Assembly: GCF_002563965.1 (NCBI RefSeq)
Contig: NZ_PDJF01000001.1
Coordinates: forward strand, 2,170,001 to 2,234,000
From: Corynebacterium renale
GTDB lineage: Bacteria; Actinomycetota; Actinomycetes; Mycobacteriales; Mycobacteriaceae
Direction of reading: 5' to 3'
Length of the DNA stretch: 64,000 nt
Position 1 is the first letter of the stretch. Each line of letters starts with the position of its first letter. Positions 53,623 through 62,718 of this stretch are shown here, piece by piece. A model generated the notes under the pieces. The model ran no database searches. It saw nothing but the letters and a program-made list of their open reading frames with translations, and had not been told where the DNA came from. The position numbers and the translations under genes are program-made.

Positions 53623-54399
53623 GTGGCACGCCAACTAGTCCAGCGCACCGCTATAGCCTGCGCCGCGGCTGCTCTGACCGCAGCCCTACCCCTGAGCGGC
53701 GGTGTCGCCCACGCACAGCCGGCAAGCTCACAGAACACAGGCAGCTCCGTAACGGCCCCCTCCACAGGCGACGTCCTCGCCGGTACCGTCAACTCGGTCC
53801 GGGCGCACAACCAGGCCGTGGGCAAGCTCCTACCCACCGATGGTTTAGGCCGCCCGAACGCGCAGGCGCTCGCCGCAGCGGAGTCTTTCGCGAACCAGCC
53901 CTGGATCCCGCACGAAGTCCGCAGCACAATTCTTGCAGCAGTGCAATTCTTCCGCACACCAGCACCGTCTGAATCACCACTGGCCCTGCCTACCGATGGC
54001 CCGGCTATTACCCAGTTCTATTGGCCGTCAATTTCTGGCCAGTGCATCGGTGGCCAGCACGCTTCCGTCGGCACGGCGATCGCGGTCCCCGGACCAGCCG
54101 AAATCCCGGCCCCGGGAGCCGCTGCAGGAGAAACAGCATTCCTCTTCACCGCGTTGGGCACAGCTCCCGCGACGGACAATCAAGGCGCCATGACCGTGCA
54201 GTGGTTTAACCTGAATACCCTGCAGCAAGGCGTGACCGCACTCCACAACAACGGCATCAACCCAGACGGCCCCGCAACGATTTCGGGCACCGCCCGCACC
54301 GGGAAAGGAACTGTCGTAGCACTTGTGCGCGGCACAGTAAACACCGAAGACGGGCCGTGCACCTACTTCCCTACCGCCACGATTGTGGATGTGAAGTAA
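53623..54399 (+). CDS. Secreted Rv1157c-like protein
   Basis: 258 residues from GTG 53623 (GGAGG eleven bases upstream). A clear Sec signal peptide, VARQLVQRTAIACAAAALTA followed by ALPLSGGVAHAQP with an AHA cleavage site, then an Ala/Pro/Gly-rich mature protein with one Cys pair candidate (GQCIGG and GPCTYF). It resembles the Rv1157c family of Ala/Pro-rich exported mycobacterial proteins encoded near typA; function unknown. Followed by a DUF402 gene three bases downstream of the stop. Confidence 0.75.
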   Translation: MARQLVQRTAIACAAAALTAALPLSGGVAHAQPASSQNTGSSVTAPSTGDVLAGTVNSVRAHNQAVGKLLPTDGLGRPNAQALAAAESFANQPWIPHEVRSTILAAVQFFRTPAPSESPLALPTDGPAITQFYWPSISGQCIGGQHASVGTAIAVPGPAEIPAPGAAAGETAFLFTALGTAPATDNQGAMTVQWFNLNTLQQGVTALHNNGINPDGPATISGTARTGKGTVVALVRGTVNTEDGPCTYFPTATIVDVK

Positions 54400-54401
54400 C
54401 C

Positions 54402-54938
54402 ATGGTTGATACGCACCCCACCAAGTGTGAGACGTTCGATCTCAACGAGAAGATCAACGTGGACCCCAAGGGCTTCGAGCGCGCCGTCGATTCCTACGAG
54501 GTCACGGATTTTGGCCTGTACATGGCTCGTGGCGCCGACCACCCGGAGTTCGGCTACTTGGAATCTTGGCTCCTGCCAGCGGTAGGTTTGCGCGCAAATA
54601 TCTTCCACTACCGGGAAGGCCACGAACGCCGCCAGGACTATTACTTTGATGTCGCCGACATCACGGTAGATGGTTCAGTCTGGAACACGCGTGATCTGTA
54701 CGTGGACCTCATTTCCCTGACCGGGGAGCCCCTCGAGGTCGTGGATATTGACGAGCTGTCCGCCGCTACCTCAGCGGGCCTGATCACCGCGGAGGATGCT
54801 GAACGTGCCATCTACACGACGTTGCGCGCGGTCGAAGGCATCACCCGCGCTGATGATGATGCGATGAAGTGGCTTTCCCTCCAGGGCCTGGATATTTCGT
54901 GGGCGGATAACGTCACGCTGGCCCCAGCTGGCGCCTAG
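54402..54938 (+). CDS. DUF402 domain protein
   Basis: 178 residues. The DUF402 core is visible: YEVTDFGLYMARGADHPEFGYLESWLLPAVGLRANIFHYREGHERRQDYYFDVADI, which in other members carries phosphatase activity on nucleoside phosphates (FomD-like fold), with W-x-T-R-D-L-Y-V-D-L downstream providing the acidic metal-binding residues. No such activity is proven for this member. Start ATG 54402 is two bases after the upstream stop, so it is cotranscribed with the secreted protein. Confidence 0.78.
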   Translation: MVDTHPTKCETFDLNEKINVDPKGFERAVDSYEVTDFGLYMARGADHPEFGYLESWLLPAVGLRANIFHYREGHERRQDYYFDVADITVDGSVWNTRDLYVDLISLTGEPLEVVDIDELSAATSAGLITAEDAERAIYTTLRAVEGITRADDDAMKWLSLQGLDISWADNVTLAPAGA

Positions 54939-54966
54939 TGCTGAGGGGTACCCCTGAGCACTAGGT

Positions 54967-55323
54967 TTAGCTTTCGAGGTCTGCGACCGTAAACGTGGAG
55001 TGTGGCTCCTCCCCGCGTTCCCGCCACGAAACCTCGAGTTCATCTTTCTTGCCAAAGCGCAGCAGGTGCACAGCCACAACTTTTTCTACCGTGTGCCCAT
55101 TTTCAGCGTCCGCTGCCTCCACGTGCATGAGTAGTGTCCCTTCGCTGGCAACGAGCGTGACATCGCCAAATACGCCGCGTTCTGCGAGTGCGAAGGATAG
55201 GTTTCCGCGCTCGGCTTCGGCATCCCATTCGGCGTCAATCTTGCGCGCGAAGTGCGAAACCAGCTGCTTTCCGTACCGTCCAGGACGGTCGGTTGTGACA
55301 CGAGCACTAGAAAAATAAGTCAT
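54967..55323 (-). CDS. DUF2218 domain protein
   Basis: 118 residues starting at ATG 55323 (MTYFSSARVTT). The sequence SSARVTTDRPGRYGKQLVSHFARKIDAEW matches DUF2218, a small beta-strand-rich family of unknown role often found in actinobacteria. It has no membrane or signal segment. Divergent from the patatin gene (starts 70 bases apart). Confidence 0.8.
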   Translation of the reverse strand: MTYFSSARVTTDRPGRYGKQLVSHFARKIDAEWDAEAERGNLSFALAERGVFGDVTLVASEGTLLMHVEAADAENGHTVEKVVAVHLLRFGKKDELEVSWRERGEEPHSTFTVADLES

Positions 55324-55392
55324 GCCTAAGCAGTGTAACAAAGAATGATAGGCGTCCTGTTTCCCGTCGTCGGAACACTAGACTTGCAGGAT

Positions 55393-56322
55393 ATGACAGT
55401 ACAATCCGAACTTCCTACCCCGCTTATCGACGCCACCGACACCGCACTTCTCATTGAAGGCGGTGGGATGCGCTGCTCATACACCGCAGCAGCAGTTGAT
55501 TACCTGATGGGTAACGGGGTCCAGTTCGGCTGGGTCGGCGGGATCTCCGGCGGGGCATCGCACTCGGTCTCGTACCTGTCTGGGGAGCGTGATCGGGTCC
55601 GCAACAACTTCGTTGACTTTGCCGCCGACCCTAACTTTGGTGGCGTCACGTCGCTGCTGCGTGGGAGGGGTTATTTCAACGCCGAATATATTTACGGGCG
55701 CGCTCCCGAACTGAATATTCCGCGACCTTTCGACTACCAGGCGGTGATGGACAATCCTGCCCAACTGTGCGTGACTGCGGTAGATATCCACACTGGCGCG
55801 CCCTATTACTGGACTAAAGAGGACATATCGGGCACGGCGGACCTGATGCTCAAGGTCCGCGCTTCCTCGACGCTGCCCTTTCTCATGCCTATTCCTACCG
55901 TGGACGGTAAGCAGTTTATCGACGGCGCCCTGGGTCCTTCCGGCGGAATCCCTCTCGAAGCTGCACAGGCTGCTGGCTTCACCAAGTTCTTTGTATTACT
56001 GACGCGCCCACGGGGATTTAGGAAAACTCCTTTGGAGCACACGCGTGCTTTGCGTCGAGTACTGCGCCGCTACCCTGTGGCAGCCGAGCTTTTAGAATCG
56101 CGACACGAGCGGTACAACCGGACTCTTGACACTCTCTACGAGCTCGAATCTGAGGGCAACGCCTACTTGTTTACGCCGGAAGGCCCGCTCGTCACGTCGA
56201 CGGAGCGCAAGATTGAAAAGTTGCGCGCTTCTTTTGCAGCCGGCGCAGCCCAAAGTAAGGCAGAGTGGCCACGGTGGCAAGAATTCCTGTCCGCCCCAGC
56301 TCCTCCGAATGCAGGTTTTTAG
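55393..56322 (+). CDS. Patatin-like phospholipase
   Basis: 309 residues. The patatin oxyanion hole LLIEGGGMRCSYTA (G-G-G-M-R), nucleophile motif GISGGAS (Ser at about 57 in G-x-S-x-G) and the catalytic Asp in FIDGALGPSGG are all present, so a functional Ser-Asp dyad lipid acyl hydrolase is expected. The YjjU-type subgroup is suggested by the layout. Substrate is not known. Start ATG 55393 follows a short AGG ribosome site. Convergent with the ZIP transporter gene, whose stop overlaps its end by four bases. Confidence 0.87.
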   Translation: MTVQSELPTPLIDATDTALLIEGGGMRCSYTAAAVDYLMGNGVQFGWVGGISGGASHSVSYLSGERDRVRNNFVDFAADPNFGGVTSLLRGRGYFNAEYIYGRAPELNIPRPFDYQAVMDNPAQLCVTAVDIHTGAPYYWTKEDISGTADLMLKVRASSTLPFLMPIPTVDGKQFIDGALGPSGGIPLEAAQAAGFTKFFVLLTRPRGFRKTPLEHTRALRRVLRRYPVAAELLESRHERYNRTLDTLYELESEGNAYLFTPEGPLVTSTERKIEKLRASFAAGAAQSKAEWPRWQEFLSAPAPPNAGF

Positions 56323-57128
56323 AGCACCAACAAGCTGACAGCCATAATCGCCTTACCTGCGATAAGCCCGTAAATCGCAGTGTGGTGCCGGCCGGTTTCC
56401 TCGGCGGTGGGCAAAAGCTCATCTAGGGAGATAAACACCATAATCCCGGCGACAGCTGCGAAGGAAAGACCTAGGGTCACCGGCCCCATAAACGGCATCA
56501 ACACGAGGAATCCGATGAGTGCACCGGCTGGCTCCGCGAGCCCGGACAGGGTAGCCCACCAGAACCCCTTAGCCCGCGAGCCGGTGGCCTCACGCATGGG
56601 AACCGCTACCGCGATGCCTTCAGGAACATTGTGAATGGCAATAGCGACGGCGACCGGTAAGGCGATCGTCGGATCTTCAAGCGCGGCGATGAAGGTGGCA
56701 AAACCCTCTGGGAAATTGTGGATTGCGATAGCCCCCGCAGTGAGCACCCCCATCTTCATCAGCCGTCGACGCCGCTTCGACATCTCAGAATCGGCTCCCA
56801 CGCCGGGCTCGTGTGGGTTAATTTCTTCTGGCACCAGGCGATCGATAATGGCAATCAGCGCGATGCCGCCAAAGAACGCGGCGACCGCAGCCCAGCCACC
56901 GGTGGTCTCACCCCAGGCTAGGGTCAACTCCCCCATACCCTGCGGGAGAAGTTCGACGAATGACACGTAGATCATTACACCTGCGGACAAGCCGAGTGCC
57001 CCGGCCAGGAAACGCGGACCTGGGCTGCGCTTGGCCACGCCGATGGCGGCACCGATGCCCGTCGATAAGCCTGCTAGGGCGGTCATGGCAAAAGCAATCA
57101 ACACTGCCGACGTTTCAAACCCAGCCAT
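56319..57128 (-). CDS. zupT: ZIP-family metal transporter (ZupT type)
   Basis: 269 residues, eight helices. The two metal-binding helices are plain: HNFPEGFATF (helix 4) and HNVPEGIAVA (helix 5), with the E-L-L-P and D-E-L-L-P ends of helices 2 and 7. The charged loop between helices 3 and 4 contains PEEINPHEPGVGADSEMSKRR. ZupT imports Zn2+ and other divalent metals. The upstream 110 bases contain GGCAAACCTAA (57196-57206 area), which looks like half of a DtxR/MntR-type box, but the other half is poor. Confidence 0.88.
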   Translation of the reverse strand: MAGFETSAVLIAFAMTALAGLSTGIGAAIGVAKRSPGPRFLAGALGLSAGVMIYVSFVELLPQGMGELTLAWGETTGGWAAVAAFFGGIALIAIIDRLVPEEINPHEPGVGADSEMSKRRRRLMKMGVLTAGAIAIHNFPEGFATFIAALEDPTIALPVAVAIAIHNVPEGIAVAVPMREATGSRAKGFWWATLSGLAEPAGALIGFLVLMPFMGPVTLGLSFAAVAGIMVFISLDELLPTAEETGRHHTAIYGLIAGKAIMAVSLLVL

Positions 57129-57215
57129 GACTCTCCTTCGCGAATGCAGTTAACCTCCGCTAAGAATACGGCGCCCAGCACGCTGCCGGTATGTAGGCAA
57201 ACCTAAGAAGTACGG

Positions 57216-57250
57216 TAGCCAAACTAAAATTCATCGTTATAGTGGCGGGC
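57216..57250 (+). promoter_or_regulatory. Promoter of the lipoate ligase gene, probably leaderless
   Basis: TAGCCA (57216-57221), 16 bases, then TATAGT (57238-57243), seven bases before the ATG at 57251. No ribosome site between, which suggests a leaderless transcript. Confidence 0.55.
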
Positions 57251-58324
57251 ATGAGTCCCACGAATACCCACCAATTTTCCATCAAAGTCCCCGGCGGCAA
57301 GCTGCTCGTGGCCAATATTGAAGATGATGGCCAGGTGATCACGTCCGCCACAATTTCCGGCGACTTCTTCCTCGAACCGGAGGAAGCCTACGACGCCATC
57401 AATAATGCGCTCCTCGGCGCACCGATCAGCGAACACACTGCAGAATTACAAAGCCGGGTCGACGCCGCACTAGCCCGCGTCGAAGGCGAGGTCTCCCTTC
57501 ACGGCTTCAGCACGCGCGACGTCGCGGTAGTCACCCGGCGCGCGCTTGCCGACGCCAAGGACATCACCGACTACGAATGGGAAATCCTCCACCCCGGTAA
57601 CCTGCCGACTCCGGTGAACGTTGCCCTCGACCAGTACTTGCTCGAGGAAGTGGCGGCCGGCCGACGTGGCCCCATCCTGCGGTTCTGGGAATGGGAAGAC
57701 AAGGCTGTTGTGTTCGGTTCCTACCAGTCCTACCGCAATGAAATCGATCAGGAAGGCGTGGATAAGCACGGCATTACCCCGGTACGGCGCATTTCTGGCG
57801 GCGGCGCCATGTTCATGGAAGGTGGTAACTGCGTGACGTACTCGATGTACGTTCCCGAAGACGTAGTTGCTGGCCTATCCTACGAGGATTCCTACCAGTA
57901 CCTGGATGCCTGGGTGCTAGCCGGTTTACATTCGCTGGGTGTGAACGCGTGGTACGTACCGATCAACGACATCACCTCCGACGGTGGCAAAATCGGCGGC
58001 GCTGCACAAAAGCGCATTCCGGGTGCGGTACTGCATCACACGACGATGAGCTACAACATTGATGCCGACAAGATGATGGAAGTTCTGCGCATCGGCAAGG
58101 TGAAGGTCGCCGACAAGGGCCTACGTTCGGCGAAGAAACGCGTGGACCCCTTGCGCCGGCAGACCGGTGTGCCCCGCGAGCAGGTCATCCAGAGGCTTTC
58201 GGACACGTTCATGTCACGCTACCCATCGCACTTGGGCGAACTCACCGAAGCGAATCTCGAGGCGGCACGCACACTTGTCGACGACAAATTCGCCACCGAC
58301 GAGTGGACCCACCGCATCCCCTAA
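57251..58324 (+). CDS. lplA: Lipoate-protein ligase with permuted accessory domain
   Basis: 357 residues. The catalytic biotin/lipoate ligase domain occupies about 105-340: RRISGGGAMFMEGGN (from 179), and GGKIGGAAQKR with the catalytic Lys247. Residues 1-95 (KVPGGKLLVANIEDDGQVITSATISGDFFLEP) match the accessory domain that in E. coli LplA lies at the C-terminus, so the order is reversed. It attaches lipoate to 2-oxoacid dehydrogenase and glycine cleavage proteins, and so could serve the odhA complex of this window. Start ATG 57251 is chosen over GTG 57242, which overlaps the promoter. Confidence 0.82.
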   Translation: MSPTNTHQFSIKVPGGKLLVANIEDDGQVITSATISGDFFLEPEEAYDAINNALLGAPISEHTAELQSRVDAALARVEGEVSLHGFSTRDVAVVTRRALADAKDITDYEWEILHPGNLPTPVNVALDQYLLEEVAAGRRGPILRFWEWEDKAVVFGSYQSYRNEIDQEGVDKHGITPVRRISGGGAMFMEGGNCVTYSMYVPEDVVAGLSYEDSYQYLDAWVLAGLHSLGVNAWYVPINDITSDGGKIGGAAQKRIPGAVLHHTTMSYNIDADKMMEVLRIGKVKVADKGLRSAKKRVDPLRRQTGVPREQVIQRLSDTFMSRYPSHLGELTEANLEAARTLVDDKFATDEWTHRIP

Positions 58325-58333
58325 TCCAGGGTT

Positions 58334-60091
58334 TTAGAGGACAGTGCGCTGCCCGCCGTCGCCACGGCGGGTGAGCTTGTGCTCATCCATATATTCCAGC
58401 AGCGGAATTGCGATACGCCGGGACGTGTCCAAGGCCTTACGCGCCTGGGACACGCTAAACGGCTGCTCCAGGCCGGCCAGTGTTGTTGCGGCAAGGCGTG
58501 GGGCGCTGGGGAGCAGGATGATGTCGCGGTCAGCACCGAGCCGGATGATACGACCGGCCTTTTCTGCGGCTGCCAGTTGTTTGGGGTTGAGTTTCAGGTC
58601 ACGGATTTCGTCCGCTTCGGGGGCGCGGAACGGTTCGCTGTCCAACCATTCCTCGATGGTAGCGATGCCTTCTTCAGCAGCCCCGAGGTCAACCTTGTGC
58701 GCGGCATCGACGACGCGGCCCTCGCTTTCACTCAAGCCTGTCTTTTCAATAACCACGTCTAAAAGCTCCTCGGCGGGCAACCCGAGAGCACTCAGCGCAG
58801 CGCCACGGGTAATACCGGGGTGCAGCGGATCAGACTGTGCGACGGCACTTTTCAGTTGCGTAGCCCAGGTGTCCACGGCATCGTCAGCTACGACCCACGC
58901 CCCTACCGTCGAAAGTCCTGCGAGGTCCCAGCCTTGGGCGCGCGCATCTGCGACACGCATGACGCGACGTTGCCCCAGCTTGGTCCGAGCGGTCAGCCCC
59001 CGGAGGAACTCCGCGTGGCGTGCAGAAGACCCCCTGCCCTGAAGCGGCTCCGGATCCACGTCCAAGATTTCTACACCGGCGAATACCGCGTGGTCGCCAG
59101 GCGCACGCAGGACCAAACGGCCGTGGCGGGTAAGTGCCATTTTTCGGGGTAAGGTGAGCCGGACGTGGTCGTCGTCAAGCTTGCGGACACTAGCGTTGAC
59201 CTCTACTGTGCCGATGTGCGCTGCGACCTCACGCGGGATGTCTGAAAGGCCCTGCCCGGTGAGCCGGCGTACGTCAATGCTGTCAGTCAGCCACCACGCG
59301 CCGGGGGTCAGCAGCTGGTCGCCGCGGTGGACCACGTCTGCATCGACTCCTCGAATGTTGACGGCAACGCGGTTGATCGGGCCGATGCGTCCTTCAGCAA
59401 CCTCCTCGGATTGCAGGCCACGCACCGTGATAGTGCGGGAAATCCTTTTCCCCGCGAGTTGCAGGGTCTGTCCTTCTGCGATGGTGCCTGCGGCGAGCGT
59501 CCCCGTCACCACGGTGCCCGCCCCCTTGATTACGAACGACCGGTCCAGCCACATGCGCACGGGTGCCTCCGGATCCGGCTGCGGACTCCGCGTAAGCACC
59601 TGGTCGAGGACATTTTTCAGGTCCTCCATGCCGGTGCCAGCAATCGCGGATACGGGAACAATTGGCGCACCCGCCAGCCCGGTCTGAGCAAGACGGGTTT
59701 GAATATCGGCTGTTACCTCGTTGATCTGTTCCGGGGTCGCTTTGTCTGCACGGGTTAACGCGACCAATCCGTGCGTGATGCCTAACGCATGCAAAGCGTC
59801 CAGATGGTCTGTGGACTGCTGCTGCCACCCCTGGTCGGCGGCCACGACGAACATGACCACCGGCACCGGGCCGATACCGGCGAGCATATTGCCTAAGAAT
59901 TTCTCGTGGCCTGGGACGTCGACAAATGCCACGTTCTTACCGCCGGGCAGGTCCACCCACACGAAACCAAGATCAATGGTTAGGCCGCGATCTTTTTCTT
60001 CCGCCCACCGGTCGGGGTCACGGCCGGTCAGTGCTTGGACGAGGGTGGACTTGCCATGGTCGACGTGACCGGCTGTGGCTACTACGTACAC
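58334..60091 (-). CDS. selB: Selenocysteine-specific elongation factor SelB
   Basis: 585 residues, GTG start. GTPase domain with GHVDHGKST, DVPGHEKF and TRADKA motifs, then translation-factor domains II and III, and a C-terminal part with winged-helix repeats (about 380-585) that read the SECIS hairpin of selenoprotein mRNA. It delivers Sec-tRNA to in-frame UGA codons. Directly downstream of selA, nine bases apart, so cotranscribed. The selenoprotein it serves is not within the window. Confidence 0.94.
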   Translation of the reverse strand: MYVVATAGHVDHGKSTLVQALTGRDPDRWAEEKDRGLTIDLGFVWVDLPGGKNVAFVDVPGHEKFLGNMLAGIGPVPVVMFVVAADQGWQQQSTDHLDALHALGITHGLVALTRADKATPEQINEVTADIQTRLAQTGLAGAPIVPVSAIAGTGMEDLKNVLDQVLTRSPQPDPEAPVRMWLDRSFVIKGAGTVVTGTLAAGTIAEGQTLQLAGKRISRTITVRGLQSEEVAEGRIGPINRVAVNIRGVDADVVHRGDQLLTPGAWWLTDSIDVRRLTGQGLSDIPREVAAHIGTVEVNASVRKLDDDHVRLTLPRKMALTRHGRLVLRAPGDHAVFAGVEILDVDPEPLQGRGSSARHAEFLRGLTARTKLGQRRVMRVADARAQGWDLAGLSTVGAWVVADDAVDTWATQLKSAVAQSDPLHPGITRGAALSALGLPAEELLDVVIEKTGLSESEGRVVDAAHKVDLGAAEEGIATIEEWLDSEPFRAPEADEIRDLKLNPKQLAAAEKAGRIIRLGADRDIILLPSAPRLAATTLAGLEQPFSVSQARKALDTSRRIAIPLLEYMDEHKLTRRGDGGQRTVL

Positions 60092-60100
60092 GAGCTGCTC

Positions 60101-61399
60101 TTACCTTTCTTGTTGCATGCGCTGAAGTGCCGTGGCGATGCGCTGGGCGACGACCACGTCCTGTTCAACCGGGATGCATCGCAGGTCCACCAGGCATATT
60201 CCATCGTGTGTGCGTGGTAAAACCTGCTGTTCACGCAGGTACGGCGCGCATCCTTCGGGGAGTTGTACAGCCCACCCGGGCAGGGCCACACCGGGGGCGC
60301 CCCCACCGCCGACGCGACCATCGTGAGGCACTACCGTGGCGCCGACCTCAGCTGCGATAGCCTCTGCACGCGTGCGAAGTGAATCCGCATCCGCGTGCAA
60401 ATATTCCTGAACGGGGGTGCGGTGCCGCACCGTGGCCTCCAGTCCGGCATGGCGGATCTTGTCGTATCGCACTGCCCGGTGCAGCGGGTGCTTCTTCAGT
60501 TTTGCAATGACATCCTTGCGCCCTAAAAGGATTCCGGCTTGAGGCCCGCCCAGCAGCTTGTCGCCCGAGGCGATCACCACATCCGCGCCTTGTTCCAAAG
60601 CCTCATGGATATCGGGCTCGGTAGGGATTACTTCGTCGTGGGTGAGCAGGCCAGATCCTAGGTCTACGATGAGGTACAAACCGTGCTCGTCAGCGATTTC
60701 CCGCAGCGTAGGAACATCCACGCTTGCGGTGAAACCTTCGACCCGGAAATTCGAGGGATGCACTTTGAGTATGGCTCTAGCATCTGGGCGCTGCGTGGCC
60801 ACGCGGTAGTCGGACGCGTGCGTGCGGTTCGTCGCGCCAATCTCGTGGAGACGCACAGCAGTACTTTCTATGAGTTCGGGGAGGCGGAAACCAGCCCCGA
60901 TCTCGACCAACTCGCCGCGTGAAATGATAGTTTCGCCGTTGCCGCAGAGGGCGGCCGTCGTTAAGAGCAGGCCCGCTGCCCCGTTATTCACCACCAGCGC
61001 ATCTTCCGCAGCCGGGGTCGCGCGCAGCAACGCTTCGGTAGTGCCCCGCCCTCGGGAGGAAGAGCGCTGGCCCGTCTTCAGGTCCAGCTCCACGTCCACG
61101 TAGCCTGATGCCTGAGCCATAGCCTCCACGGCTGCCGGAGAGAGCGGCGCCCGGCCCAGGTTCGTGTGCACAACCACGCCAGTGGCGTTGAGGACCGGTG
61201 TCAGTGAACCGGGACTGCGCAGTTCCGCGAGCACGTTCGGCAGGACTTCTTCTGGGGTGATGTCTAAGGCGCGCGCACGAGCCTGCTGCGCTGCTATGAC
61301 AGATTTCACCACTGCGGGTTCTGCATCGAGGGCCCGGATTTCCGGGTGGTCGAGCAAAGTGTCGGTACGTGGGATTCTGCGCCGGGGATCCTCAGGCAT
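60101..61399 (-). CDS. selA: L-seryl-tRNA(Sec) selenium transferase
   Basis: 432 residues, ATG 61399. PLP-dependent transferase of the SelA family: ATGVVVHTNLGRAPL near the N-terminus, NNGAAGLLLTTAALC, and the PLP-Lys block SGDKLLGGPQAG. It converts Ser-tRNA(Sec) to Sec-tRNA(Sec) with selenophosphate from SelD. The tRNA-Sec gene begins 88 bases upstream on the same strand and may be cotranscribed. Family length is about 460, so the protein is complete with a somewhat short N-terminus. Confidence 0.95.
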   Translation of the reverse strand: MPEDPRRRIPRTDTLLDHPEIRALDAEPAVVKSVIAAQQARARALDITPEEVLPNVLAELRSPGSLTPVLNATGVVVHTNLGRAPLSPAAVEAMAQASGYVDVELDLKTGQRSSSRGRGTTEALLRATPAAEDALVVNNGAAGLLLTTAALCGNGETIISRGELVEIGAGFRLPELIESTAVRLHEIGATNRTHASDYRVATQRPDARAILKVHPSNFRVEGFTASVDVPTLREIADEHGLYLIVDLGSGLLTHDEVIPTEPDIHEALEQGADVVIASGDKLLGGPQAGILLGRKDVIAKLKKHPLHRAVRYDKIRHAGLEATVRHRTPVQEYLHADADSLRTRAEAIAAEVGATVVPHDGRVGGGGAPGVALPGWAVQLPEGCAPYLREQQVLPRTHDGICLVDLRCIPVEQDVVVAQRIATALQRMQQER

Positions 61400-61487
61400 G
61401 CGGGAATTACCTCTTCATACGGTGATTGTCAGTGCAGCACGGGTACGCTGCACTATTCTCCCCCACAGTAATAGCCCCCAAAGAATT

Positions 61488-61582
61488 TGGCGGAGACGGA
61501 CGGGAATCGAACCCGCCAAGCCGAGATTCTCAACTTCACTGGTTTTGAAGACCAGGGTGCCCACCAGGACACGTACGCCTCC
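61488..61582 (-). tRNA. selC: Selenocysteine tRNA (anticodon UCA)
   Basis: 95 bases on the minus strand including CCA. The long D-stem GTGTCC/GGGCAC (6 bp), anticodon loop CTTCAAA with UCA between CTGGT and ACCAG, a long variable arm, and the T-loop TTCGATT in GCGGG/CCCGT are recognisable. The acceptor begins GGAGGCG and pairs with CGTCTCC, then G-CCA. This is a tRNA-Sec and not a tRNA-Ser. Lies between selA (same strand) and selD (divergent). Confidence 0.93.
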
Positions 61583-61642
61583 GTCGGCCATACTACCAAG
61601 GGCCTTAAGCATCCCTTGACGCTGGTCCCTACACTGGGGCGC

Positions 61643-62647
61643 ATGACTGATGTAAACCTAGACAACATTGCATTGACTAGCTTCGCTGCCGGCGGCGGCT
61701 GCGCCTGCAAAATCCCGCCGGGACAGCTCGAAGACGTAGTCAAAGACTTGGTCGGGGTGCACGATCCGAATGTTCTTGTAGGGCTTGACGACGGCGACGA
61801 CGCCGCCGCTATCCGCATCAACGACAATCAGGCCGTCATCTCCACAACAGACTTCTTTACCCCCGTGGTCAACGACCCGTATGACTGGGGCCGCATCGCC
61901 GCGACTAACGCACTGTCCGACATTTACGCCATGGGCGGCACCCCCATCACCACGATCAACATTGTGGGCTGGCCGCAAGACACCCTCCCGCTGGAGATTC
62001 TGCGCGAAGTCCTCCGCGGCGGAATGGATGTGGCCACCGCGGCCAACATTGCGGTGACCGGCGGCCACTCCATCAAGGCGCCCGAGCCGTTCTATGGCCA
62101 GGCCGCGACCGGTTTAGCTGACCCGAATCGTCTGATGCGTAACGACGTCGCCGAGGCCGGCCTGCCCATCACCCTGACTAAGCCGATTGGTGTGGGCATC
62201 CTCAATAATCGCCACAAGAAGACCGGCCACGTATTCGAGAACGCCATCGAATCCATGACCACCCTGAACCGTGACGCTTCCCAGGCAGCGCTCACCGCCG
62301 GCGTCACAGCGGCCACCGATGTCACCGGCTTCGGTCTGCTCGGCCACTTGCACAAGATGATGCGCGCCTCCGGCGTATCTGCGGTGCTGGATTCTTCAGC
62401 AGTACCCGTCCTTGAGGGTGCACGTGAGTCCCTGGACGAGGGCTTCATTCCAGGTGGCAGCCGCTCTAACTTGGATTGGGTCCGTCCGCACATCGAGGCC
62501 GCGGATAGCTTGGATGAGCATGACTTGATTCTGCTTGCCGACGCCCAAACCTCCGGTGGCCTACTGGTCATTGGCGAGGTTCCCGGCTACCCGATCATCG
62601 GGGAAACTGTGGAAGCCCAGGGCGAGACAACAATCGCGATTAAGTAA
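61643..62647 (+). CDS. selD: Selenide, water dikinase SelD
   Basis: 334 residues from ATG 61643. The active-site block GGGCACKIP (Cys20, Cys22, Lys23), the ATP-binding DDAAAIRI region and the Gly-rich NALSDIYAMGGTP motif match SelD, which makes selenophosphate from selenide and ATP. The catalytic position holds Cys and not selenocysteine, since no in-frame TGA is present. Divergent from tRNA-Sec and selA by 60 bases, so the promoters lie back to back or overlap the tRNA 5' end. The upstream frame to 61487 is the antisense of the tRNA. Confidence 0.95.
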   Translation: MTDVNLDNIALTSFAAGGGCACKIPPGQLEDVVKDLVGVHDPNVLVGLDDGDDAAAIRINDNQAVISTTDFFTPVVNDPYDWGRIAATNALSDIYAMGGTPITTINIVGWPQDTLPLEILREVLRGGMDVATAANIAVTGGHSIKAPEPFYGQAATGLADPNRLMRNDVAEAGLPITLTKPIGVGILNNRHKKTGHVFENAIESMTTLNRDASQAALTAGVTAATDVTGFGLLGHLHKMMRASGVSAVLDSSAVPVLEGARESLDEGFIPGGSRSNLDWVRPHIEAADSLDEHDLILLADAQTSGGLLVIGEVPGYPIIGETVEAQGETTIAIK

Positions 62648-62666
62648 TCCCGCCCGCAACAAGGCT

Positions 62667-62697
62667 GAGGCCCCGGAAGAAATTCTTCCGGGGCCTC
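62667..62697. terminator. Bidirectional terminator between selD and the NrfD gene
   Basis: GAGGCCCCGGAAGAA (62667-62681) and TTCTTCCGGGGCCTC (62683-62697) form a perfect 15-bp stem with a single-base centre. Between convergent genes. Confidence 0.85.
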
Positions 62698-62718
62698 CAT
62701 CCGTTCTACATCCTTGTT

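Noticed and set aside
57188..57210. DtxR iron box upstream of the ZIP transporter and lplA
   Set aside because: Only the right half (CAAACCTAA) matches the consensus; the left half is poor, so no site was called.
61643..62647. SelD as a selenoprotein
   Set aside because: The active-site position reads Cys20 and the frame has no internal TGA.
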